In this document: positions 30,099 to 38,605 of the stretch, piece after piece
Numbering within the stretch: position 1 is the first letter of the stretch
Layout: each line of letters opens with the position of its first letter
NCBI RefSeq assembly: GCF_030540835.1
Contig: NZ_JAUOEK010000142.1
Span: 62,001 to 126,000 of the forward strand
DNA length: 64,000 bases
Reading direction: 5' to 3'
Source: Flavivirga aquimarina
Lineage (GTDB): Bacteria > Bacteroidota > Bacteroidia > Flavobacteriales > Flavobacteriaceae
The notes under the pieces: model-generated
What the model was told of the DNA's origin: nothing
The model's input: only the letters and a program-made list of their open reading frames with translations
The model's database searches: none
Program-made: the position numbers and the translations under genes

Positions 30099-30638
30099 AA
30101 TAATCAAAATTTGGGGTGTTAATAATTTACTCAATACTAAAAATATTTTTTACAATAATCGTTAAAATGTATTATTTTTTCGACAAAACACATGTTAAAA
30201 CCTGTTAAATATCGTTTAAAAGCACATTTATACGATTAAATGTTTTTTTGATAATTGCAATTAAAACTATATACGTTTAAAAACTAAATCTGGATTGTTC
30301 AACAATAATTTTAAAAAACTTAAAAATAGAGTGTTAAGTCATGATATCTAAAAATTGTTAATAAGTTCTAATAACTTTTTATCAACAACGTATTAATATT
30401 CAGATAATTAACTCAAAGCACATTGAGTTTTAAGAGAATGTATCTTTAAAGTTATATTGATGTTAACCTGAAAGGATAAAATACGATAACATGCATATAA
30501 TATATGGTGAAAAATTCGATGAAATGCAACCGAAGGGATTGAACCATTATATTTTCATTTCAACTTAATTTTTAGTGAGATTTTGTTAAATTGATTTATG
30601 TTTGTTACTAAATTTCCCTCACTAATTATAAAGTATAG
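30099..30638. promoter_or_regulatory. 540-bp divergent intergenic region
   Basis: This AT-rich region separates the minus-strand beta-helix gene from the plus-strand MBOAT/GNAT block and should carry both promoters. TATGTTTG at 30597-30604 is a match to the TAnnTTTG -7 element on the plus strand, 34 bp before the MBOAT ATG. No properly spaced TTG was found for it. I saw no matching element for the minus-strand gene, no convincing small gene and no clear hairpin. Confidence 0.45.
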
Positions 30639-32087
30639 ATGCTATTTAATTCGTTCGAATTTCTACTTTTTTTGCCTATTATGATTATAGGATTTTATGT
30701 CTTAAGTCATAAATATAGATGGTTATGGCTTCTATTGGGAAGTTATTATTTTTATATGGCTCATGAGCCTGAACTCATCATATTGTTGATAGTATCTACC
30801 CTTGTGGACTATTATTGCGGTATTAAGATGTATGAGGCAAAAAAGAAATCTATTAAAAAAAGCTTTTTAGCTTTAAGTATTGTCACCAATGTAGGCATCC
30901 TATTTGTTTTCAAGTATTTATTTTTCTTTACAACAAATATTGAGTGGATTCTTGATTTCTTTGGGACGGAACTATTAAACGAACAAGAGGTGGATTCCTA
31001 TAATTTTAATAACATTCTGCTTCCTATAGGTATTAGCTTTTACACATTCCAAACTATGAGCTATTCTATAGAAATTTACAGAGGTGTGATTAAACCTGAA
31101 CGGCATATAGGCAAGTTTGCTTTGTATGTTTCGTTTTTTCCGCAATTGGTAGCGGGGCCTGTAGAGAGAGCTTCGAGACTTCTTCCACAATTAAAGACCA
31201 ATATTAAAATTGACATCAACAATCTTAAACAAGGCATCATTATCATGGCCTGGGGCTTTTTCTTAAAACTTGTAGTAGCAGACAGGTTAGGAATTTATGT
31301 AGATGAGGCTTTTAGGAATCCGGAATCACCACATAGTTTATCCCTGGTTTTAGGAAGCGTTTTCTTTTGTTTTCAGATATATTATGATTTTTCGGCATAT
31401 ACGTCGATAGCTTTGGGTACAGCTAAAACCATGGGCTACGATTTGATTCAAAACTTCAACCAGCCAATTTTTGCAACTTCTATTGCTGAATTTTGGAAAC
31501 GTTGGCATATTTCCTTCACACAATGGCTAAGAGATTTTATATACAGACCTTTAGTTAAAAATAGCAGAATGCCAAGGCTTATAGCTGTTTCTATTGTGTT
31601 TTTTGTCAACGGATTATGGCATGGAGCCAATTGGACATTTGTAGTATGGAGCTTGTTAAATGCATTATTACTAGTTATCGAAATTGCTACCAAACCGATT
31701 CGTTATTCTATTTTTGATATGCTGAAACTCTCTAAAAAGCTTAGAGAGCTATTAGGATGGTTTACAGGGATCTGTTTAATTATCTTAACACTTGTTTTTT
31801 TTAGGTCTCCAAACATATCCCATGCTATGCTTTATTTAAAAAATATGTTGTTTTTTAATAGCAGTTTACATATTAACATATTAAACAACTATTTTGAATT
31901 ATTCTTATGTGTGTTTCTAATTTTAGTTGTGCAAGCTATATACTACTACAAGGGCAATAGTAAGGTTTACGAATTGTTTACAGAACGAACTAAACTGGCA
32001 AAATATAGCATGTGTCTTGCTTATATTTTAATTATTGTTTTGTTCGCTATTAACAGGCAAAACTCTTTTATCTATTTTCAATTTTAG
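30639..32087 (+). CDS. MBOAT family O-acyltransferase, copy 3 (divergent)
   Basis: This 482-residue polytopic acyltransferase retains the family motifs LLPIGISFYTFQTMSYSIEIY, FFPQLVAGPVERASRLLPQL, FWKRWHISFTQWLRDFIYRPL and GLWHGANWTFVVW, so both conserved histidines are present. Unlike copies 1, 2 and 4 it lacks the FYGWWDWRFL segment (here FYMAHEPELI) and the LGGS sequence after the first histidine (here RPLVKNS). It therefore belongs to another branch of the AlgI family. It opens the block that continues with an SGNH-like partner (3 bp downstream) and six GNAT paralogues, which suggests a joint modification task. Confidence 0.92.
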   Translation: MLFNSFEFLLFLPIMIIGFYVLSHKYRWLWLLLGSYYFYMAHEPELIILLIVSTLVDYYCGIKMYEAKKKSIKKSFLALSIVTNVGILFVFKYLFFFTTNIEWILDFFGTELLNEQEVDSYNFNNILLPIGISFYTFQTMSYSIEIYRGVIKPERHIGKFALYVSFFPQLVAGPVERASRLLPQLKTNIKIDINNLKQGIIIMAWGFFLKLVVADRLGIYVDEAFRNPESPHSLSLVLGSVFFCFQIYYDFSAYTSIALGTAKTMGYDLIQNFNQPIFATSIAEFWKRWHISFTQWLRDFIYRPLVKNSRMPRLIAVSIVFFVNGLWHGANWTFVVWSLLNALLLVIEIATKPIRYSIFDMLKLSKKLRELLGWFTGICLIILTLVFFRSPNISHAMLYLKNMLFFNSSLHINILNNYFELFLCVFLILVVQAIYYYKGNSKVYELFTERTKLAKYSMCLAYILIIVLFAINRQNSFIYFQF

Positions 32088-32090
32088 ACT

Positions 32091-33038
32091 ATGTTAAAAA
32101 GCTTTGTTATAAAATTATGTATCGTTATTATAACCTTTATTGCTGTTTATCTATTCTTTGTAGATAAATTAGCTAAAGGTTTTGTTGATCCTCATTATAA
32201 CAAATTTACCCAGGAAGCAGGTAGTTTAATTTTAGGCCTGTCCAGAGCCAATGTAGGCATATCTCCCTTCGTTATTGAAGAAGAGTTAAAAAAATACGGC
32301 TTTTTTGATAAACCATTGGTTAATTTTGCTTTTAATGAAGCGCATTTTGGAGAAGTTTATTATAACGTCATTAAGAAAAAGATAAAAACCAATAATGGTA
32401 TTTTCATTATTTCAATCAGTCCAGGAAACTTCACGGCTCCTTCTGGATTAAACGATGAAAAGGTTTTCGAATATGATGAAAGATTAACTTTAGGAAAAGT
32501 TGACAATGTCACGTCGTCTCCTAACTATAATTATATAATGAATGCCTATGGAGCACCTCTGTATAATGGCTTGCATAATTTAGACCAGTGGAATCATAGA
32601 ATTTCACATCAAAATGGATGGAATGAAATTAAATTAAAAAACAACCACAATATTATAACAGATAAAGATATAGAGCATTGGAAATCACTTACAGTAAAAT
32701 TTTATAATGAAAAGATTAAATTAGAGCAGTTATCAACATATCGTTATAACTATTTTATTAAAACCATAGAATACCTTAAAACAAAAGGCAAGGTGTTTTT
32801 AACAAGAATGCCTTCACATACAGATCTTCTAAAGTTTGAAAACGAACATTGGGGACGATTTGATTTTGAAATGGATAGTATTGCTAATTTGCATGATATC
32901 CCCTATCTTAATTACTCAAAACAATCAAACAATTATAAAACATATGACGGCTCTCATTTGGAATCTGAAAGTGCAAAAAGATTCACAAAGCGATTAGCAA
33001 CTGATATTAAAACTTACTTAAGTAATTATTCTGAGTAA
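32091..33038 (+). CDS. Membrane-anchored SGNH-like partner of MBOAT copy 3
   Basis: This 315-residue protein has an N-terminal membrane helix (about 5-25) and an extracytoplasmic domain. It is homologous to the partner of MBOAT copy 2: shared segments include HYNKFT, FIISISPGNFT (against FIISLSPWMLG), SSPNYNYIMN and YDGSHLESESAK. The nucleophile motif reads LILGLSRANVG, so the serine is kept but the Asp of GDSR is Leu. The D-x-x-H pair is intact (YDGSH). It starts 3 bp after the MBOAT stop and ends 1 bp before the first GNAT paralogue. Catalysis may differ from a standard GDS enzyme. Confidence 0.77.
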   Translation: MLKSFVIKLCIVIITFIAVYLFFVDKLAKGFVDPHYNKFTQEAGSLILGLSRANVGISPFVIEEELKKYGFFDKPLVNFAFNEAHFGEVYYNVIKKKIKTNNGIFIISISPGNFTAPSGLNDEKVFEYDERLTLGKVDNVTSSPNYNYIMNAYGAPLYNGLHNLDQWNHRISHQNGWNEIKLKNNHNIITDKDIEHWKSLTVKFYNEKIKLEQLSTYRYNYFIKTIEYLKTKGKVFLTRMPSHTDLLKFENEHWGRFDFEMDSIANLHDIPYLNYSKQSNNYKTYDGSHLESESAKRFTKRLATDIKTYLSNYSE

Positions 33039-33039
33039 A

Positions 33040-34047
33040 ATGAAAGGTAACCCATTTTTATCTGACACTTTTAAAACAATCTGGTTAAAACACTTTAACT
33101 GTGATAAGGAGTATTTTGTTTTTGACTTAATACCTAAGCTGGAGTTTGTAAAAAGTAACTATCTGCCTTTGTTTTATAATATTGGCAAAACTAATACCAA
33201 AGGAATAAATTACGACCTCTCGGAAACGGTTAACTATAAGGATTATAAAGGTAAAGTACTTATTGTTTATGATGTACCAGACCACACCAAAATAAGTACG
33301 TTAAATAATCAGCCAAATCTCAACTCCTATAAAATTACTCAATACCCAGGGTTCCGTTGTGTACTGGATAATTATAGTTCGCTCGACGAGTATATGTCTG
33401 ATGCCATAAGCAGAAAAAGCAGATATAAATTCAAATCATATAAAAGAAAAATAGAAAACGCCTTTAGCTCCTGTTACAAGGTATATTTTGGTGAGATTAG
33501 CGATAAAGATTATGAATTTATCTTTTCATATTTCAAAGAACTTCTAAGAAAGCGTTTCTTTAATAAAAAAACAGTAAACAACAACCTAACTCCAAAAGAA
33601 TGGGAGTTTTACAAGGATGTGACTTTATCTATGATCCGAAAAAGGGAAGCCGCTCTTTTTGTTATATACGATAATGAAAAACCCATTGCCATTACCCTAA
33701 CAAACTTCTCTGAAAATATTATGTACGATGTTATTAGAGCATTCGATATCGATTATGCTAAATATCGGCTTGGAACTGTTGGTATAATGAAGCAACTGGA
33801 ATGGTGTATTGAGCATAAATTAAAAGCTCTTGATTTTTCTAAAGGTTATTTTGAATATAAAAAAAGGTGGTCCAATCAAATTTATTGGTTTGAATACCAT
33901 ATTCATTACGATATAAAATCGTTTCTTTCCTATGTTTTAGCCTTGGCTTATAACAAGTATTATAGTTTTAAACTATTTTTAAGAAGACACGACCTAATAA
34001 ATTTTGCGCACAAACTGTCATTTATAAGAAAAAAAAAGAGTATGTGA
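33040..34047 (+). CDS. GNAT/BioF2-like acyltransferase, tandem paralogue 1 of 6
   Basis: This 335-residue protein belongs to the GNAT-like fold group with the Acetyltransf_6 (BioF2/CelD-like) arrangement. Diagnostic pieces are SLDEYMSDAISRKSRYKFKS, RKREAALFVIYDNEKPIAI, AFDIDYAKYRLG, MKQLEWCIEH and LDFSKGYFEYKKRW. The same pattern (alphabetically Y-D-I-D-Y, L-G, E-W-C, then Y-K-x-x-W) recurs in the next five genes. No signal peptide or membrane helix is seen, so it is probably cytoplasmic. Family members transfer acyl or aminoacyl groups to amines; the substrate is unknown. It lacks the extra C-terminal segment found in paralogues 3-6. It starts 1 bp after the SGNH gene. Confidence 0.78.
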   Translation: MKGNPFLSDTFKTIWLKHFNCDKEYFVFDLIPKLEFVKSNYLPLFYNIGKTNTKGINYDLSETVNYKDYKGKVLIVYDVPDHTKISTLNNQPNLNSYKITQYPGFRCVLDNYSSLDEYMSDAISRKSRYKFKSYKRKIENAFSSCYKVYFGEISDKDYEFIFSYFKELLRKRFFNKKTVNNNLTPKEWEFYKDVTLSMIRKREAALFVIYDNEKPIAITLTNFSENIMYDVIRAFDIDYAKYRLGTVGIMKQLEWCIEHKLKALDFSKGYFEYKKRWSNQIYWFEYHIHYDIKSFLSYVLALAYNKYYSFKLFLRRHDLINFAHKLSFIRKKKSM

Positions 34048-34066
34048 TTTTCAAAAGATATGGTGC

Positions 34067-35008
34067 ATGATTATAAATAAGTTTTTTAAGTCAAATCAAT
34101 TCGTATTCGATTTATTTTTAGAAGGTAAAATCGCTTCGTTATATACGTCTAAAGTTTCAAATGCACTTACCAAAAAAACGATACATACCATAAACTCATT
34201 TGGTATTACACCTATCAAGAGGGTATTTATTGCAAAAGATATCCCGGAGTATTTAAACATAAAACTAAACAATCAAAATACCTTAAAAGCTAGGAAAGTT
34301 AATCAATACAAAGGATATCTCGTTAATTTACTTAACTATGCTACCGTTGAAGATTACCTTAAAGAAAACCTAAGTAGAAGAAACCGAAAAAATCTGTTTT
34401 CAAAACAAAGAAAGTTAGAACGAAACCATAAAATAACGAATAAAGTTTACTTCGGAAATATAGACAAATCAAGTTTCGAATCTATATTTAATTCGTTTTA
34501 CGATCTATTAAAAAAAAGGTTTCAGGAGAAAAAAGCACATAACAGATATCTTGCAAGTTGGGAATCCTTAAAAACATTAGCGTATAAAAGCATCTTAGAA
34601 AAAGATGCGTCTTTACATATTATTTTTGATAATGGCACCCCCATTACAATCACACTTAATTTCCATCGATCTGATGTCGTTTTTAGTCATATTCAAACAT
34701 ACGATACTAATTACACATCATATAACATGGGAGACATAAGCATGCTTAATCACTTAAAGTGGTGTTTTGAAAACGGTATCTCTATTTTTGATTTGGCTAT
34801 CGGAAAATCTGATTATAAAGATAAATGGTGTAATTATGAATATGATTTCTTTTACCACATTCATTACAATAACAAATCGGTAATTTCAAAAATTATTGCA
34901 AAAATTGTTTTTTGGGAACTTAAAATATTAAAATCTTTAAGAGACCGAAATATTATAGGAAATCTGATTAATTTTGACAAAATACTATACTTAATAAAAA
35001 AATGCTAA
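34067..35008 (+). CDS. GNAT/BioF2-like acyltransferase, tandem paralogue 2 of 6
   Basis: At 313 residues this is the shortest of the array and a homologue of its neighbours: TVEDYLKENLSRRNRKNLFS, EKDASLHIIFDNGTPITI, TYDTNYTSYNMG, LNHLKWCFEN and DLAIGKSDYKDKWC. The YDIDY element is degenerate (YDTNY) and the LEWC element reads LKWC, so substrate specificity may differ. It has no C-terminal extension. Its end overlaps paralogue 3 by 7 bp, so the two are probably translationally coupled. Function beyond acyl transfer is unknown. Confidence 0.76.
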   Translation: MIINKFFKSNQFVFDLFLEGKIASLYTSKVSNALTKKTIHTINSFGITPIKRVFIAKDIPEYLNIKLNNQNTLKARKVNQYKGYLVNLLNYATVEDYLKENLSRRNRKNLFSKQRKLERNHKITNKVYFGNIDKSSFESIFNSFYDLLKKRFQEKKAHNRYLASWESLKTLAYKSILEKDASLHIIFDNGTPITITLNFHRSDVVFSHIQTYDTNYTSYNMGDISMLNHLKWCFENGISIFDLAIGKSDYKDKWCNYEYDFFYHIHYNNKSVISKIIAKIVFWELKILKSLRDRNIIGNLINFDKILYLIKKC

Positions 35009-36189
35009 AACATATAAAGACAAAAAAACTCGATATGCTCAGCATTTTTTTGGAAAATAGAAATGCACTGCCACTTTATGCCACTTTATTCAATACCATT
35101 TCCAACGAAGAAGTATATAAAAATGACGATTCGAAATTAAATAACGGCAAGGCACAAGTTGTTTGCATCTACGATTTTCCCAATTATTTGAAAGGTAACA
35201 TCAAAAATTCTCAATGGAAAACAAATACTATCAATAGCTTTAAAGGCTCCATGATAGTTTTAAAGAATTACACCAATGTTGAGGATTACCTAAAACATAA
35301 TTTTAGTTCTAAAAGAAGGTCTAAATTCAGAACCTATCAAAAAAGATTGGAAACCGCTTTTAATATAACTTATAAGACTTATTGTGGGCATATTGATTTA
35401 GAAGACTACGAAACGCTTTTTAAACAATTCCATGCCTTAATTGAAAGGCGTTTTGTTGAGAAAAAGATGAAAAATTATGACCTGACACGCTGGGATGTTT
35501 ATCATAAAATAGCTTATCCTTTAATACAAAACAAAGAAGCGGCTCTTTTTGTTATTTATCACGACAACAAGCCTATTAGTATTTGTCTTAATTTAATAAG
35601 AGGTCATGTTATTTACGGCTATATCAGAGCTTACGATATTGACTACTCTAAATTTTACCTTGGCTTTATCGATTTTATAAAACAATTACACTGGTGTTTC
35701 GAAAATGACATAAAAATTTTCGATTTGCTCAAAGGAAGTTATGCCTATAAAGCATATCTTGCAAACGATGAGTATTACTTTCAAAAACATGTTATTTACA
35801 ATACCAATAACTTATTAGCAAAAGTTTTTGGGCAATTACTCAGCTTTAGAATAAAAAGTTTCTATAGATTAGTGGGTTTACTAAAAAAATGTGACGTAGA
35901 TAAATTATACCATGCTTTTTTAAATTTCCGGTACCGGAATGAAGTAACTAAAAAGCCTTTACATTATACATCCATCAAATTAAAGGATCATAATTTTGGA
36001 TCAGATTCAATAAAAATTCAATTGAATGATAATCAATACGCCTCCTTAAAAAGACCCGTTTACGATTATTTATACAAGAGCCAGGAGTCTGTAAAAGATA
36101 TCGAACTATATAAATCGACCACCCATGCAGACACGTTTTTTGTTAAGGGTAATAAAAGTGTACAACAAATAAGTTTTTTACAACCTTGA
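35002..36189 (+). CDS. GNAT/BioF2-like acyltransferase, tandem paralogue 3 of 6, with C-terminal extension
   Basis: This 395-residue homologue has NVEDYLKHNFSSKRRSKFRT, KRLETAFNITYKTYCGHID, NKEAALFVIYHDNKPISI, AYDIDYSKFYLG, KQLHWCFEN and DLLKGSYAYKAYL. After the catalytic core (to about residue 300) a linker leads to a separate C-terminal segment of about 55 residues containing YASLKRPVYDYLYKSQESVKD. Related segments close paralogues 4, 5 and 6. The final K-x-x-W tryptophan of paralogue 1 is missing here (AYLAND). It is probably cytoplasmic; the acyl donor and acceptor are unknown. Confidence 0.77.
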   Translation: MLKHIKTKKLDMLSIFLENRNALPLYATLFNTISNEEVYKNDDSKLNNGKAQVVCIYDFPNYLKGNIKNSQWKTNTINSFKGSMIVLKNYTNVEDYLKHNFSSKRRSKFRTYQKRLETAFNITYKTYCGHIDLEDYETLFKQFHALIERRFVEKKMKNYDLTRWDVYHKIAYPLIQNKEAALFVIYHDNKPISICLNLIRGHVIYGYIRAYDIDYSKFYLGFIDFIKQLHWCFENDIKIFDLLKGSYAYKAYLANDEYYFQKHVIYNTNNLLAKVFGQLLSFRIKSFYRLVGLLKKCDVDKLYHAFLNFRYRNEVTKKPLHYTSIKLKDHNFGSDSIKIQLNDNQYASLKRPVYDYLYKSQESVKDIELYKSTTHADTFFVKGNKSVQQISFLQP

Positions 36190-36199
36190 AAAGAGATCA

Positions 36200-37390
36200 A
36201 TGGGCACGGAAAAAAACATAACATTTTTAAAAACACTTTTAACAAATAGTGCCTTACCTCCTATTTATAATACGATAACTTATAAGAATACTAACTTATT
36301 CACTAAAAAGACGACCAATCAAAACAATCAGACAGTTCAATTAACAACCATAAAAGATATTCCGGGTTATTTAGAGTTGAATCTATCCAGAAACCTTAAA
36401 AACATCAGGATTAATACCATAAAAACCTTAAGAGGGCATCTTGTTGACCTGACTTTATTTAAAGATTTTAAAGAATACGTATCAAAAAAAATAAGCCCCA
36501 AAAGCAAATATAATCTTAATCGATACAAAAATAGGCTGGAAACCTGCTTTAACACTAAATACGTTGTTTATCATGGAGACATAGACAAAAAAGAATACGA
36601 CAGACTATTTATCTTTTTAAAAGACTTTTTAGTAAGAAGGTTTCAGGAGAAAAAAGAAAAAAACTACGAATTACAGTATTTACAAGAGTTTCATACACTT
36701 TGTTATGATATGATTATACAGAACAGAGCGAACCTATTTGTAATTTATAATGACAACACTCCTATTAGTATAAGAATAAATATGTTTACTAACGATTTAG
36801 CATATTATATAATAAGTGGTTACGATATAGATTATAGTAAATTCCATTTAGGAGCCATAGATATGCTTAAAAATATAGAATGGTGTTTTCAGAATAAATT
36901 TAAAGCATACGATCTATTAAAAGGTTACGACTATTATAAACAAAAATGGGCTACAGGTTCTTATTTTAACTATATGCAAATAGCCTATAATTCCGGAGCA
37001 ATATATTTTAATATGAAAGCTCATTACATGACCTCAAAGGAACGATTTAGGCAATACCTTATAAAAAAGGTAAAATCATACAACTTAGACAAACCCTATA
37101 AAAAGATTAGAAAGTTTACTTATAAGTATACAAACAAACCACAGCATATTAAGGAAGTAAAAATCACCGTAAAAAACAATATACATACTAAAAACGCCAA
37201 GACTAAAATTAACATCCAAACTAATGCCGATTATCGCTATTTAAAACGGTATGTTTATAATTTTCTATTCTTAAATAAAGAACATTTTAGCAATACCAGT
37301 GTATATAGCATTGCCGACAAACCTAACTACTTCGAAGTAATAGGAAAAGATAATAACCAATTATTAATTGTAGATATCATAAAAGGATAA
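36200..37390 (+). CDS. GNAT/BioF2-like acyltransferase, tandem paralogue 4 of 6, with C-terminal extension
   Basis: This 396-residue protein shares with its neighbours TIKDIPGYLEL, KEYVSKKISPKSKYNLN, NRLETCFNTKYVVYHGDID, NRANLFVIYNDNTPISI, GYDIDYSKFHLG, IEWCFQN and DLLKGYDYYKQKWA. The C-terminal extension has YRYLKRYVYNFLFLNKEHFS, parallel to paralogue 3. Its stop TAA shares a base with the ATG of paralogue 5 (TAATG, 37388-37392). The gene is Lys- and Asn-rich like the whole array. Substrate unknown. Confidence 0.77.
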   Translation: MGTEKNITFLKTLLTNSALPPIYNTITYKNTNLFTKKTTNQNNQTVQLTTIKDIPGYLELNLSRNLKNIRINTIKTLRGHLVDLTLFKDFKEYVSKKISPKSKYNLNRYKNRLETCFNTKYVVYHGDIDKKEYDRLFIFLKDFLVRRFQEKKEKNYELQYLQEFHTLCYDMIIQNRANLFVIYNDNTPISIRINMFTNDLAYYIISGYDIDYSKFHLGAIDMLKNIEWCFQNKFKAYDLLKGYDYYKQKWATGSYFNYMQIAYNSGAIYFNMKAHYMTSKERFRQYLIKKVKSYNLDKPYKKIRKFTYKYTNKPQHIKEVKITVKNNIHTKNAKTKINIQTNADYRYLKRYVYNFLFLNKEHFSNTSVYSIADKPNYFEVIGKDNNQLLIVDIIKG

Positions 37391-38592
37391 TGTTTGGATT
37401 GAAATATATAAAACGAAGCTTCTTTTTGGACTTTACTTTTAAAGAAAAGCAATTTCCTGGATTTTATAGTAAAGTTGTAAATAAAATATCCAATAGTATT
37501 TTATTCAACAATAAAAACGTATCTCAAACTGATAGTTCTGAAAACATATATTCTGTTTTTGATATCCCCAATTACTTTTCACTAGAACTATCGAAGAAAT
37601 CCCCCGAACTTAAAACGCTTACAGTTCCGCTTTATACAGGTTTTTTCATTAATCTGGCGAAGTATCAGGACTTGAACGATTACATGAGCAGAAAGTTAGG
37701 CAGAGGAAGAAAATCGCAATTAAAACGATATAAAAAAAGACTTGATTTATGTATCGCCCCGGGTTACAAAGTGTTTTTTGGTGATTTTTCAAAAAACGAG
37801 TACGATCACATATTCGATATCCTCAAACATATTACAATAAGAAGGTTCGAGCAAAAGGGAGAAACCAATTTCGAATTACCATACCTGGAAATATATCGAG
37901 AGATGATGTATCCACTAGTCCGCCAAAAAAAGGCCAGTATTTTTGTTATTTACGACAAACTAAAACCCATAAACATCACCTTAAATTTTATTGAAGACCA
38001 GTTATTGCTTCATTGGAACAGCTGTTACGATATAGATTATCAAATGTTTAACCTGGGGCATGTGAATATGGTAAACCATTTGGAATGGTGCTTTAATCAT
38101 GGAATCAAAACTTTCGATATGGGAAGAGGTGACTTTTTACATAAAAGGAAATACATCACCGATAACTACATCTATGAGCAGCACATCGTCTATAATTCAA
38201 AAAACATAACCCCTTCCCTATTTGCTTATTATAAATTTTTTATGCTTCGATTAAAATTCACGTCCATTAAGGAACTAAAAAAAATAAACGCCCAGATTTT
38301 ATACAGTAAATATGTCAGGCTTAAATACCAAATTTTTAATATTAAAAAAGAAGAAAACACTGCAAAAAATCATGTTATGGAAACTATAGTTAATAAGCTC
38401 CCTGATTTTAGTAATTTAAATCCAATAAAAGTCAACCAAATAGATCCGGCATTAATAAAGTCAGTAAACTATTTTTTGTACAATAACAAAGAGTCAGTAA
38501 ATGATCTAACGGTTTTTAAAGATAAAACAAACAATAACGTAACATATCTCGCTGGAAAAGAAAAAAAAATAAAACTGGAGATAGCAATATAG
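37390..38592 (+). CDS. GNAT/BioF2-like acyltransferase, tandem paralogue 5 of 6, with C-terminal extension
   Basis: At 400 residues this is the longest of the array. Common motifs are VFDIPNYFSLELS, LNDYMSRKLGRGRKSQLKR, KRLDLCIAPGYKVFFGDF, KKASIFVIYDKLKPINI, CYDIDYQMFNLG, VNHLEWCFNHGIKTFDMGRG and LHKRKY. The C-terminal extension has LIKSVNYFLYNNKESVNDL. It is translationally coupled to paralogue 4 by a one-base overlap and separated from paralogue 6 by 13 bp. No membrane segment is visible. Substrate unknown. Confidence 0.77.
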   Translation: MFGLKYIKRSFFLDFTFKEKQFPGFYSKVVNKISNSILFNNKNVSQTDSSENIYSVFDIPNYFSLELSKKSPELKTLTVPLYTGFFINLAKYQDLNDYMSRKLGRGRKSQLKRYKKRLDLCIAPGYKVFFGDFSKNEYDHIFDILKHITIRRFEQKGETNFELPYLEIYREMMYPLVRQKKASIFVIYDKLKPINITLNFIEDQLLLHWNSCYDIDYQMFNLGHVNMVNHLEWCFNHGIKTFDMGRGDFLHKRKYITDNYIYEQHIVYNSKNITPSLFAYYKFFMLRLKFTSIKELKKINAQILYSKYVRLKYQIFNIKKEENTAKNHVMETIVNKLPDFSNLNPIKVNQIDPALIKSVNYFLYNNKESVNDLTVFKDKTNNNVTYLAGKEKKIKLEIAI

Positions 38593-38605
38593 TTTAGTAA
38601 TTAAT

